Below, piece after piece: positions 9,249 through 18,140 of a stretch of 64,000 nt of DNA. Position 1 is the stretch's first letter, and every line of letters begins with the position of its first letter. This stretch comes from Terrimonas ginsenosidimutans (GTDB taxonomy: Bacteria; Bacteroidota; Bacteroidia; Chitinophagales; Chitinophagaceae). The notes beneath the pieces were generated by a model that searched no databases, was not told where the DNA came from, and was given only the letters and a program-made list of their open reading frames with translations. Where the stretch lies: assembly GCF_022012415.1 (NCBI RefSeq), contig NZ_JAKLTR010000015.1:62001-126000 (forward strand), read 5' to 3'. The position numbers and the translations under genes are program-made.

Positions 9249-9494
9249 TCAATAGAAAACTTCTTCTATAACAGCTTCTATGTTTTCCGCTGGAAGTAGC
9301 AATCTACAAAATTTGAGAGGCTGAAGATACAGTGAACCATCATCAACTCCAGTACAAGTAGCTAACATTTTCTGCTGATCTTTGCTCAGATCAACTTATC
9401 GTGCAGGTCAATTCACGAACAGTAAAGTTATCGAACAGCATTCCTCTCCTTTCCGGCATAAATCCAATCTTTCAAAATACTTTTCTAAAGTCAT
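9249..9494 (-). pseudogene. decayed small gene with frameshifts, unknown family
   Basis: Protein-like segments are spread over different minus-strand frames: MTLEKYFERLDLCRKG from the ATG at 9494, then MLFDNFTVRELTCTIS, then DLSKDQQKMLATCTGVDDGS continuing to a TGA at 9249-9251. Together they would give roughly 80 residues, so I read this as one small gene broken by at least two frame changes. It abuts the propeller-like gene downstream. I cannot name the family; a small immunity-like protein is a guess based only on the SMI1/KNR4 neighbour. Confidence 0.4.
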
Positions 9495-9714
9495 GGTTAT
9501 CAAAACAAATGAATTTTAAGTCCCGTTTCCGGAAAAGCAAAGGTGTAGAAAGCTAAATGTTGCTCATTGGGGTTGAAAGGTAAATTAGTAATAGCGAATG
9601 ATAAACGGGATCACAAGATCGGAACGGCGAAGAATTTAATCTCCTATTGAAGACCATCCGCATCAAGCTCCCGCCAGTTTGCCCCAATGTTATCTTATTC
9701 CTATATTAGCAATC

Positions 9715-10428
9715 ATGAACGAACAGGTCAACAGGATAAAAGGCAAACTCAAGCAGCTTAAACAATTAGATAATATCAATAGTTTGTTCGGCGCACAGAA
9801 ACACCGCTACAAGATCAATCCTCCTATTTCATCAAATACAATCCAGCAGTTTGAGGCTACCCACCAGGTTAAACTACCGGACGACTATATTACATTTCTA
9901 ACAGAGATCGGCAATGGTGGCGCAGGACCATATTACGGGCTCGAGCCACTGCAAAATTCCATATACGCAGATCTTGATTACCCAACGCAGGATTTCTTGC
10001 TGAATCCCGGTAAACCTTTCGTACACACAGAGCCCTGGAATCTAACATTTGAACCTTCGGTTGACGAAGATGAATACGAAGAGGAATATGAAAATGAACA
10101 GGCCGCATTTGAAGAAAAATATTTTAACATTGAACACATGAACGGAGTCGTGGCTATTTGCAATTTCGGATGTGCGATTAGCCTGAATCTGGTCGTCAAT
10201 GGTGCGGAGTATGGGAATATCTGGACAGATGATAGAGCGAGCGATCAGGGAATTTATCCATCTTATGAGCTTGGAAACAAAGAAAAGATAACATTTCTTA
10301 ACTGGTATGAATTGTGGCTTGATAATTCTCTAAAAGAAATCAGAACGAAGCTATCCTTGCCGGAGAAGGCAGGGGAAACAGCCTTAAAACAAATCGCGAA
10401 GCCTAAACCATGGTGGAAGATCTGGTAA
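9715..10428 (+). CDS. SMI1/KNR4-family protein
   Basis: About 237 residues from the ATG at 9715; twelve codons upstream another ATG (9679) exists but the extension is hydrophobic and unlike the family. The SMI1/KNR4 core is clear: PISSNTIQQFEATHQVKLPD, then DYITFLTEIGNGGAGPYYGL, then a later VVAICNFGCAISLNLVVNG strand region. In bacteria this fold often provides immunity to polymorphic toxins. No toxin gene is adjacent, so it may be an orphan immunity gene or have a housekeeping role. The middle has an acidic stretch (EDEYEEEYENEQ). Confidence 0.88.
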   Translation: MNEQVNRIKGKLKQLKQLDNINSLFGAQKHRYKINPPISSNTIQQFEATHQVKLPDDYITFLTEIGNGGAGPYYGLEPLQNSIYADLDYPTQDFLLNPGKPFVHTEPWNLTFEPSVDEDEYEEEYENEQAAFEEKYFNIEHMNGVVAICNFGCAISLNLVVNGAEYGNIWTDDRASDQGIYPSYELGNKEKITFLNWYELWLDNSLKEIRTKLSLPEKAGETALKQIAKPKPWWKIW

Positions 10429-10708
10429 CAAACATATATTGTTAATACCCTCGCATAGAAGTTGATTTCAATGAGAGTTTAATAATAAGTAACGGACTTC
10501 CTGATCAAGAACACTTCCCAAGTATGATCACTCGCTTTCTCCACTGATCATGCTCAAGCGACAATTCAAAAACCTATTTCAAATGTTCAGGGTTAGTTTG
10601 AATTTGCTTTCTGCTTCTGGCCCGGAAAACAATCCAAGATGCGTATCTTAGCTTCTCTATGGCTACTTAAAAACTACCAATCATTTTTTCACCTTCACCA
10701 TTATTCAA

Positions 10709-11788
10709 TTGTCAACGGAAGAAAAAATATCCCCCGACCTCTTAAGATCCAAACAACATTTCGACATTCTCGACGGCTTAAGAGGCGTTGCCGCTCTCGC
10801 TGTGGTCATCTTCCATTTTATGGAATGGGTGTTCACCGATCCGGCGAAGAACTTCATCGGTCACGGTTTTTTAGCGGTAGATTTTTTCTTCTGCCTTTCA
10901 GGATTTGTCATTGGCTATGCGTATGACAACCGCATCGGGAAGATGGGTGTAAAAGAATTTTTCAAATCAAGGCTGATCAGGTTGCACCCGCTGGTGGCAC
11001 TGGGCGCTGTACTAGGCTTGCTTGGATTTTTCCTCGACCCTTTTACACCAGGCACCGGTCATGACGCCGGTAAGCTTGCATTGCTGCTTGTCAGCGCGTT
11101 CTTGCTGATCCCTCTTCCCATAATGGAAGAACGTTTCTTCAACAACTTTGCATTCAACGCACCGGCCTGGTCGCTTTTCTGGGAATATGTCGCTAACCTG
11201 GTCTATGCGTTCGTTCTTTATAAAGTAGGGCGTCGTTCGCTGACTTTACTCACCATTCTGGCAGCTGCGGGTATTCTCTTCGTCAGCTATCGCGCGGGCA
11301 ATCTACTGGGCGGATGGTCGAAGGATAATTTCTTTGATGGAGGTGTTCGTGTAGCATATTCCTTTTTAGCCGGCCTTCTGATCTACCGTTCGAATTGGAT
11401 CATTAAGAATAAACTCGGATTCGTTGGCCTGTCGGTTTTGCTATTCCTCGCCTTTATCATGCCGTCGTCTAAATGGAACTGGCTGACCGAAGCATTGATC
11501 GTCCTCTTTTATTTTCCGCTGCTTGTTTCGTTGGGAGCAGGATCGATCCTTTCCTCACAATGGAAAAAAGTTTGCCGTTTTGCCGGCAATATCTCCTACC
11601 CTCTTTATATGACACATTATGCATTCATCTGGATTTTTGGAAATTATCTTTCGACCAGAAAGCCCGCTGCTGATGAATTGACGATCGTCATTATCGCAGG
11701 TGTTATTTTCCTGGTGATCTTCGCTTATGGTGCGATGGTCCTGTATGACATTCCTGTCAGGCGATACCTTGCTAAAAAAAGACGTTAA
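10709..11788 (+). CDS. acyltransferase 3 family membrane protein
   Basis: A 359-residue integral membrane protein opening with the family motif ILDGLRGVAALAVVIFHF and the FFCLSGFVI segment, with about ten hydrophobic helices. The family transfers acetyl or other acyl groups to sugars and other surface molecules. The start is a TTG at 10709: the frame is open only back to a TAG at 10649 and contains no ATG in between. No glycan gene cluster surrounds it, so the acceptor is unknown. Confidence 0.88.
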   Translation: MSTEEKISPDLLRSKQHFDILDGLRGVAALAVVIFHFMEWVFTDPAKNFIGHGFLAVDFFFCLSGFVIGYAYDNRIGKMGVKEFFKSRLIRLHPLVALGAVLGLLGFFLDPFTPGTGHDAGKLALLLVSAFLLIPLPIMEERFFNNFAFNAPAWSLFWEYVANLVYAFVLYKVGRRSLTLLTILAAAGILFVSYRAGNLLGGWSKDNFFDGGVRVAYSFLAGLLIYRSNWIIKNKLGFVGLSVLLFLAFIMPSSKWNWLTEALIVLFYFPLLVSLGAGSILSSQWKKVCRFAGNISYPLYMTHYAFIWIFGNYLSTRKPAADELTIVIIAGVIFLVIFAYGAMVLYDIPVRRYLAKKRR

Positions 11789-12141
11789 GAAGTAAGCCAG
11801 GGCTGATCAGCAGGCATTCATCACGAAAGCAAATTTTACAAGCCGATAGCAAGGATCGGTCCTCAGGAGATATTTTTTGAACTGACCTGCGCAGGTTCCC
11901 GCTGATTACGCAGATTCTACCAGTCTTTTCAAGGATCTGCCTTTTGTAATCCACCTGCGGGTAATTGACAACTCAGATTACGCCGATGACCTCCATCAAT
12001 CTTAAGCTCATCAGCGTATCTGCGTTGCGAATGAAATCAAAATACGGGGTAATCAGGCAATCTCAGGCTGAGTAAGCCCAATCTGCGTTATGGGCGGGAA
12101 CCTACGCAGGTCCGATCAAGCAACTGTCCAAACGGTAGCTC
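11789..12141. repeat. gene-free region with large imperfect inverted repeat
   Basis: A 30-base arm at 11887-11916 pairs with 12080-12109 with about five mismatches; the arms share CAGGTTCCCGC and ACGCAGATT. Shorter related copies of a CTGATTACGCAGAT-like motif lie between them (about 11970-11985 and 12010-12026). No ORF is supported. It may be a decayed non-autonomous element. Confidence 0.6.
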
Positions 12142-12873
12142 TTAAGGCCGCGGAGAGCCCTCCCTCAACCACGTTGCAAAGATCTCGGAGATCTTCCATT
12201 CTTTACCCGCATACAATTGTGGATGACCTCTGATATAGTCGAGAAAGGTACTAAGCTCCTTCACCGTACCTGCCTTCATCACATCAAAGATCAACTTGCC
12301 CTGATCCAGGCCAGTCTTGATCTTCACGTTCATCGAAGGATCATTCTTCAGGAAATAGTCCGCTGTGAATTTAACATCCCGGATCATTGAATCCATAGCT
12401 GCACGTTCATTGCTTTCTGTCCAGGAATTAAAGATCGTAGCCAGATCGTAAACAGGTTTGCCATATACATCTGTGAGGGTAATAGAAAGAGCAGCAATCC
12501 TTACAAGACGTTCAAGAAATACCGTTGGCTTCGGTACCGTCACATAGAGAAGATCCCCCGGCTTCGGCTGAGCTCCACTTGCTTTAACGTTGATAGCAAA
12601 GTAATAATAATTCTCTTTTATCAATTGACACCGGCCTACACCAATCTCATCGGGTCTGGTAATGCCGGGTTCATATGCCGACTTCAATAACCCTACTTGT
12701 TTATCAATGATCAACCCGCTTTGATCGACATACACCTGAACCAGCTTAAAGCTGTCATTGAGGTCAACAATATAATCGGTAATGGGAAATGCCCTGGCCA
12801 ACTTATCAGTTGAAGATTGGGAAAATACTGCCAACGGGAAAAGCAGCATCAGCGAAACCAGATATTTACCCAT
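12142..12873 (-). CDS. secreted protein of unknown function
   Basis: A 243-residue protein with a clear signal peptide (MGKYLVSLMLLFPLAVFSQ). The mature part mixes beta strands with a helical C-terminal third (about 150-240) and has no motif I recognise and no Cys pattern beyond a single GRCQL. It is followed downstream only by the repeat region and preceded 105 bases upstream by an alpha/beta hydrolase gene on the same strand, which could be co-transcribed. Function unknown. Confidence 0.75.
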   Translation of the reverse strand: MGKYLVSLMLLFPLAVFSQSSTDKLARAFPITDYIVDLNDSFKLVQVYVDQSGLIIDKQVGLLKSAYEPGITRPDEIGVGRCQLIKENYYYFAINVKASGAQPKPGDLLYVTVPKPTVFLERLVRIAALSITLTDVYGKPVYDLATIFNSWTESNERAAMDSMIRDVKFTADYFLKNDPSMNVKIKTGLDQGKLIFDVMKAGTVKELSTFLDYIRGHPQLYAGKEWKISEIFATWLREGSPRP

Positions 12874-12978
12874 AAGGAGATTTTAATTTTCAAAATAGCG
12901 CTTTCCTGTGGAAGCTGCAATCCCCCCTTATAGGTATATCATGCGTACAGTGTATGGGGCACAGGCCGCTGGCCCTTA

Positions 12979-13848
12979 CTACTTTCTTTCCAGGAAGTCA
13001 ATGACCTTATTCGCCAGCGATGCCCGTTTATTACTAAAACTGTGATCTGTATCCCATACCTGGTAGTCAAAAAATAGAGGGTTGCTATTCTTTACCGAAT
13101 TGGCCAGTTCCTTATTCCGCTGATCTTCATCCAGCATTATTATTTGTTTGCCCTTGTAACTGGCTGGATTTGCCGCAAGATCAAAAAAAGGAAGGTTCTT
13201 CCAGGCTGTGAAGAGTATGTCAAACGTCCGGGTCGTCAGCATGGGATAACTTTCAAAATACTCCGGATGTTCCTTTCCAAGCGTTACAAATTGTTGCTCT
13301 GTACTGACTGTTTTCAGATTAATATGAAAATTGGCGGTTGACAGCGCAAACACTTTTTTAACCTGCGGAAGTTTTTCCATAGCCCTCAGACTCGCCCACG
13401 CGCCCATACTATGACCCAGTAGAACGATCCGGGAGGTATCGATCTTTAGGGAGTCCTGGTACCTGTTGCAATAAGCAACGGCATTCACAAGATCTTCCAC
13501 GCAATTTTCGAAACCAAACACTCCGGGGCTTCCCCATGAACCGCGATAGTTGAAGTAAAGGACATTCCATCCACGTGCGCGGACCAGTTGGGCCAGATCG
13601 AGGTTTCGCTCATTTCCGGGAAGGCCATGCGCAAGGATCAGCGTGGGATGCTTCTCCTTTCCATTCGGCATATACATAAGCGCCGACAGTAAGTTACCGG
13701 CGGAGGGGATGGTTAGTTCAGCCATCCCGGCTGGATTTTCCTTATCAAGGGCAAAATCCTTAAGAACGATATTGTCTGTTTGTGCGATACTTTCATAACC
13801 TGCAAAAAGCAGGGTTGATAAAAAGAAGATTATTACTCTCATTGTCAT
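12979..13848 (-). CDS. secreted alpha/beta hydrolase
   Basis: A 289-residue protein with a signal peptide (MTMRVIIFFLSTLLFAGYESIAQ). The alpha/beta hydrolase fold is shown by the oxyanion loop LAHGLPGNERN, the nucleophile elbow VLLGHSMGAWAS, a candidate acid in MLDEDQR and the catalytic His in DTDHSFSNK near the C-terminus. It resembles periplasmic esterase or dipeptidyl-peptidase-like hydrolases, but the substrate is unknown. Confidence 0.87.
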   Translation of the reverse strand: MTMRVIIFFLSTLLFAGYESIAQTDNIVLKDFALDKENPAGMAELTIPSAGNLLSALMYMPNGKEKHPTLILAHGLPGNERNLDLAQLVRARGWNVLYFNYRGSWGSPGVFGFENCVEDLVNAVAYCNRYQDSLKIDTSRIVLLGHSMGAWASLRAMEKLPQVKKVFALSTANFHINLKTVSTEQQFVTLGKEHPEYFESYPMLTTRTFDILFTAWKNLPFFDLAANPASYKGKQIIMLDEDQRNKELANSVKNSNPLFFDYQVWDTDHSFSNKRASLANKVIDFLERK

Positions 13849-14011
13849 ACCAGGAGGTTTAGTTTAATCGTTTCCGACCGTATCCAGGCATATCACAACC
13901 TGGAATGCCCTTACCCCTATTTCAGATGTTGGGAATAGAAATATAGGCCATTCCCCCCGGATCCAGGCCGAAACATTGGCCGCATAACAAAACCTTTCAG
14001 CGAGAATGATT

Positions 14012-15058
14012 TTACTTTCCAGGTTGAACCTCACCAAGGATCCTGATGATCACTTTTTGAAGATCCTCCGGTTCATCTTTATGTATCTGGTGACCGGATT
14101 TTTCAAATACAAACAACGCTTTCCCCGGCGCTTTGAGTTTCCCGAAGTATTCGGTCGTTATCTTAGTGGAGGTCTGAATATCGTTTTTACCAACGAAAAA
14201 ATAAACCGGACAGTCAACAGTTTTTAAAGACAATGGCAAGTCAATCTTCATTACGTCATTCCAGGCTGGTGACCATGTTTTTGACCATTGCAGAAAACCG
14301 ATTTTGAATTCGTCGGTTGTAACATATTTTTTCCCTTCTTTATAAAAAAGCCATTTTCTTAAATAAAACAGGTCTTCGTCCATTTTGAAAGGAATATTCA
14401 CGCTCGCCAGCTCTTTGCTGGCAACAGGATCTTCTTTAAAATGAATCCGCAGTGTCTTGAGTAATTTTTTTTCACTCGCCAGTTGGCTGATCACAGGATT
14501 TACGGCAAAGTAAGCATGCAGGAGTTCAGGGTGATTTCTGACCATGTAAAACCCCAGCACATTTCCCCAGGAACTTCCCAACAGGTATATCTTTTCCTGC
14601 TTTAGTTCTTTTGTCAGAAAACTGATCACTTCATAAGTATCCTTTTCCATTAATGCTACTGAAGGTTGCACGGACGATGGGTTCAATTCCAGTGTTTTTC
14701 CGGCATCTCTCTGATCCCACTGAACAATCGTGAATTTATCCTTTAACATGTTGGTAAAAGGCTCCGCGTTTTTCATCATCGAGCTTCCGGGACCACCGGA
14801 CAGGAAAAGAAGTACCGGGTTGTTTGCATCAGCCGTTTTGATCTCTATCACTTGTTTTATCCCGCCAATTTCGGGTGTTAGAACTGTGTCAATTTTCAAG
14901 GGTTGTACATCACGTAAAAAGTCTTTCTGAATGGATACATTGCCTGCGAAAGACCCGGGACTTATACTTGTATTCTCTCCTTTACCCATTTGTAACGAGG
15001 CCTGTGCCAGACAGCATACAGAAAACATTACCTGAAAAAAAACGCTGTTCTTACGCAT
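14012..15058 (-). CDS. alpha/beta hydrolase, proline iminopeptidase-like (S33)
   Basis: About 348 residues when started at the ATG at 15058, which gives a proper signal peptide (MRKNSVFFQVMFSVCCLAQA); a longer reading from 15121 adds a basic leader and is less likely. Motifs: FLSGGPGSSMM, the GGPG oxyanion loop typical of S33 peptidases; nucleophile elbow LLGSSWGNVLG; and terminal His in KSGHQIHKDEP. These enzymes release N-terminal residues from peptides or act as esterases. Probably periplasmic. Confidence 0.85.
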   Translation of the reverse strand: MRKNSVFFQVMFSVCCLAQASLQMGKGENTSISPGSFAGNVSIQKDFLRDVQPLKIDTVLTPEIGGIKQVIEIKTADANNPVLLFLSGGPGSSMMKNAEPFTNMLKDKFTIVQWDQRDAGKTLELNPSSVQPSVALMEKDTYEVISFLTKELKQEKIYLLGSSWGNVLGFYMVRNHPELLHAYFAVNPVISQLASEKKLLKTLRIHFKEDPVASKELASVNIPFKMDEDLFYLRKWLFYKEGKKYVTTDEFKIGFLQWSKTWSPAWNDVMKIDLPLSLKTVDCPVYFFVGKNDIQTSTKITTEYFGKLKAPGKALFVFEKSGHQIHKDEPEDLQKVIIRILGEVQPGK

Positions 15059-15146
15059 GACTTCTTTACTCCAATTTGATGTGAAAAATCTTTTGCGGGA
15101 CAGGTAAAGATAAGGCTTCATCTGCTGGCCGGAATTAGAGGTGCAA

Positions 15147-15178
15147 AAAAAAGAGAGATGCGGATCATCTCTCTTTTT
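15147..15178. terminator. bidirectional terminator
   Basis: A 13-bp stem AAAAAGAGAGATG / CATCTCTCTTTTT (15148-15160 and 15166-15178) with U runs on both strands. On the minus strand it ends the run of genes finishing at 15205. Confidence 0.8.
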
Positions 15179-15204
15179 AACATATTTACCCGGGTCATTG
15201 CTAT

Positions 15205-15564
15205 CTACCCATTTCTATCCATAAAAACATATAACTTTTCAACCTTCCCATCCTGCAACAGGAAAAAATCAATGCCAGTCATCGGTGGCTGATCTTTTTT
15301 CAGTTGTATATACCAATGGAACCGGACGCCATCCTGCACCTGCTCCATCGGGCGGGCGGCCGTAAATACAAAATCAGGATCCTCGCTTTGTATCTTTCCA
15401 ATAAAGTCTGATATCTCAGACAAGCCGTGAAAGACTACATGCGGATCATACATCGTAATAGCAGGTGCGTAGACCTCAGCCATCAGCGCATCACGCTTCA
15501 GACGGTCACGTTCATTCCAAATGGCGAGATGTGTTTCCTGCAATGTTGTTATTAAAATAGACAT
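15205..15564 (-). CDS. NTF2/SnoaL-like protein
   Basis: A 119-residue protein from the ATG at 15564 (five codons inside the longest reading). Its size and pattern fit the NTF2-like fold: an N-terminal helix with WNERDRLKRDALMAEVYAP, the YDPHVVFHGLSEISDFI segment, and paired C-terminal strands (VRFHWYIQL, GIDFFLLQDGKVEKLYVF). Such proteins bind or isomerise small ligands; activity unknown. It follows the isochorismatase-like gene by about 55 bases in the same orientation and ends at a strong terminator, so it is probably the last gene of that transcript. Confidence 0.8.
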   Translation of the reverse strand: MSILITTLQETHLAIWNERDRLKRDALMAEVYAPAITMYDPHVVFHGLSEISDFIGKIQSEDPDFVFTAARPMEQVQDGVRFHWYIQLKKDQPPMTGIDFFLLQDGKVEKLYVFMDRNG

Positions 15565-15618
15565 GGGATCAATTAACAAAATGAAAAATCAGATAGATCA
15601 AAAGAAAAGCAATATCAG

Positions 15619-16293
15619 TTACATTCCGGCAACAGGCCCGGAGGGAACCGGGGTATTGAGCAACTGTTGCTCCCATACATAGCTGGTACCGACATTTCCA
15701 GAATGGGCGACCATCACGTCCGCCAACCCCGCGGCAGTGCCCATACGCGCCCAGTCGCGCTGCAATTCCCCGCCAAACACTCCCGTGGTAATAGGTGTTA
15801 CACCTGCCTGAACCATCCGGCGTACCGCCATTTCATGCGCTTCAATACTTGCACCACCAGACGCATCTGTCACGGCATAGACTTCGTATCCTTCACCCGC
15901 CGCCTGTATCGCGGGAAAAGCAAGACAGATCTCTGTCCATAAAGCAGCGATCACAATTTTCTTTTTCCCCTGTGCCTTTACCCATTTTATAACATTCTCG
16001 TCTTCCCAGGTATTGATAAAGGTGCGGTTGATCGGCTTTTGATCCGGAAACAGCTCCTGTAACTGCTGAATGATATAACCACCCCGTTCTTCAATAACAG
16101 TCGTCAATAAGGTTGGCACGTTGAATATTTTTGCAGTTTTAGCCAGTGCCACCACATTATTGATCACGCTTTGAGAATCGTGACTGCGCAAACCCGCGAA
16201 TTGAAAAGGCTGATGATCGATCAGGATCAGTACGCAATTATCGGGCGTGAGAAGGGCTCCAAGACCAGCTTTAGGATTGTTGTTAAGAGACAT
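15619..16293 (-). CDS. isochorismatase-family hydrolase (YcaC-like)
   Basis: About 224 residues from the ATG at 16293. The family Asp lies in CVLILIDHQPFQ and the nucleophile Cys in ALWTEICLAFPA, followed by the GYEVYAVTDASGG strand typical of YcaC-type cysteine hydrolases. A conserved RTFINTWED stretch lies between them. Members hydrolyse small amides or related compounds; the YcaC substrate is not established. It sits in a same-strand run with a Crp/Fnr regulator and a pirin, so an oxidative or xenobiotic response role is possible (inference). Confidence 0.87.
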   Translation of the reverse strand: MSLNNNPKAGLGALLTPDNCVLILIDHQPFQFAGLRSHDSQSVINNVVALAKTAKIFNVPTLLTTVIEERGGYIIQQLQELFPDQKPINRTFINTWEDENVIKWVKAQGKKKIVIAALWTEICLAFPAIQAAGEGYEVYAVTDASGGASIEAHEMAVRRMVQAGVTPITTGVFGGELQRDWARMGTAAGLADVMVAHSGNVGTSYVWEQQLLNTPVPSGPVAGM

Positions 16294-16440
16294 GGGATGT
16301 GTGTTTGATTTTAGTTGATCAGATTGACCACACAAAAATGTCTTGCAACGGTGGGCTGGCAAATGAGCTGGAACAAGTAATCGGGATGATATAGATCAAG
16401 TGAAAGGAGACCAGTCTCAAACCTGATGCTGGAAAGGAAT

Positions 16441-17025
16441 CTATTTTGCCTGGATCTGTTTCCGGATCCGGCTCAGTGTCTCAGGTGTAAGGCCAAGATA
16501 AGATGCCACCATGTTCTGTGGGAGGCGTTGCAGGAACTGGGGATAGGTATTCATCAGGTGCAGTACTTTTTCTTCCGCTGTATAGCTGATAGATGACTCG
16601 ATCCGTTTTTGTGTAGCGAAGTAATGCCGTTCATCCAGAACCAGGGAAAGGCAGGTCATAGCCGGGGACGCATGGCGGAGCCGGGTAAGCGCTTCGTTTG
16701 TGATGATCAGGAGGTCACAATCTTCGATCGCGTCAATATTATAGCGGGAAGGAGTGAGCATGGTAAAGCTTTCCCGATCGCTCATCCACCAGCCTTCCAG
16801 ACCGAAACGGACGACATGTTCATTTCCCTTTTCGTCGATGGAATAAAGCCGCATCGCGCCTTTGACAACGAAGGACATATACTTGCAAACAGTCCCTTCA
16901 TGGAGAAGGAACTGTTTTCTACGCAACTTTTTTTCGGTGAAGCTGTTCCGGATGAGCTGGACCTCCTCTTCCGGAAGAGCGGATGCTGTCATTTGTTCTA
17001 TGTACTGTCTTAATATATCAAACAT
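16441..17025 (-). CDS. Crp/Fnr-family transcriptional regulator
   Basis: About 194 residues from the ATG at 17025, chosen because it leaves one base after the pirin stop (17027-17029) instead of overlapping it. The N-terminal cyclic-nucleotide-binding-like fold includes VKGAMRLYSIDEKGNEHVV; the C-terminal winged helix contains MVASYLGLTPETLSRIRKQI. No cysteine cluster for Fe-S binding is seen, and the cNMP-binding Arg/Glu pair is not evident, so the ligand is unknown, as in many Bacteroidota Crp-like proteins. Translational coupling with the pirin is likely. Confidence 0.9.
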   Translation of the reverse strand: MFDILRQYIEQMTASALPEEEVQLIRNSFTEKKLRRKQFLLHEGTVCKYMSFVVKGAMRLYSIDEKGNEHVVRFGLEGWWMSDRESFTMLTPSRYNIDAIEDCDLLIITNEALTRLRHASPAMTCLSLVLDERHYFATQKRIESSISYTAEEKVLHLMNTYPQFLQRLPQNMVASYLGLTPETLSRIRKQIQAK

Positions 17026-17026
17026 A

Positions 17027-17911
17027 TCATGTGGTCTGTGTGATGGTATAATCGATCTCACCGTATTTCCCCTGGAAAAAATCACGGTAAGCATCTGCTA
17101 TCTCATTCCGGCTGTTCATGACGAACGGGCCTTCCGCAACGATCGGCTCCATATAGGGGCGTCCTCCAAAAAGCAGAAGATCTACAGGATCCACATTCGG
17201 GTTTTCCAGCCCGATCGTGACGGGGTGATTGCCAAATATAGCAATTTTACTTTCGGACACAGATTCTCCATTCACCATCACTTCTGCAGCCGGAACAAAT
17301 GCGGCATATTCTATCCCCTGTTTCGCTGGCAGACTGAACCTGGACCGTGGCGATAGCCGCAAATGATAAACGAACTCCTCCGAAAATGTCCGAACCGGAG
17401 ACCTTGTATCTCCGCAAACGCCGAGTAATATCTTCAACTCACCAGCACCTTCAGGAAGCGTCACCACGGGTATGTCCTGAGATTGAAGCGACATATAAGC
17501 GGGTTCTTTCGCTTTTACGGCTGCGGGAAGATTGATCCAGCATTGCAGTGAATGAAAGAGGGGTCCTGACGTTTCGTCGGCAAAGGGCTGTTCATCATGA
17601 ATGATCCCGTTCCCGGCGTTCATCCATTGAATGCCACCTGCACTGATCGTGTTACGATTACCCCGGCTGTCGTAATGCGTCAGTTTACCACTCAGCACAT
17701 AGCTGAACGTCGCGATCCCACGATGGGGATGGGCAAGATCACCGGTAGGTATCGTTTCTCCAACTGTCTTTAATTGCATGGGATAAATATGATCAAGAAA
17801 AACGACCGGGCCGACCGCATCAACAGGTTTCCCTGGTAACAAGCGATTAACCAGGAACTCGCCAACCTGTGCATTCACGCCACCATAGATTTGCAGATCT
17901 GACTGTTTCAT
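17027..17911 (-). CDS. pirin-family protein
   Basis: A 294-residue bicupin. Metal-ligand His residues lie in the N-terminal cupin segment DLAHPHRGIATFSYVLSG and KLTHYDSRGN, with the family stretch GIQWMNAGNGIIHDEQP. The C-terminal cupin ends with FVMNSRNEIADAYRDF. Pirins are cytoplasmic iron-binding proteins; some are quercetin dioxygenases and others redox sensors. It heads a same-strand run with the Crp/Fnr regulator one base downstream, then the isochorismatase-like and NTF2-like genes. Confidence 0.93.
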   Translation of the reverse strand: MKQSDLQIYGGVNAQVGEFLVNRLLPGKPVDAVGPVVFLDHIYPMQLKTVGETIPTGDLAHPHRGIATFSYVLSGKLTHYDSRGNRNTISAGGIQWMNAGNGIIHDEQPFADETSGPLFHSLQCWINLPAAVKAKEPAYMSLQSQDIPVVTLPEGAGELKILLGVCGDTRSPVRTFSEEFVYHLRLSPRSRFSLPAKQGIEYAAFVPAAEVMVNGESVSESKIAIFGNHPVTIGLENPNVDPVDLLLFGGRPYMEPIVAEGPFVMNSRNEIADAYRDFFQGKYGEIDYTITQTT

Positions 17912-18140
17912 AGTATTCTTTTAGTAGTGAAGTTCGAAAGACGCTAAAAGAACCTGAATATTACAGATCATGGCTTTGCGTTGATCTATATCAACGCATG
18001 ACCATCGGCCATCGATCAAAGGTACCAGGCACTCCCCTGAACAGGTGATACCTCCGGCCCAAAATCTCATCTTTTCAGGCGATAGCCTGGATATTCTTTT
18101 CCTGATACATTTACTTTCTCTGATCACAAAAAATAAACAA

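Noticed and set aside
9213-9252. Longer start (TTG at 9252) for the propeller-like protein
   Set aside because: The TTG overlaps the stop of the upstream remnant; the ATG at 9213 is a normal start.
10639-10926. Alternative 95-codon frame MRILASLWLLKNYQSF...
   Set aside because: It overlaps the acyltransferase in another frame; the conserved acyltransferase motif is in the 10709 frame.
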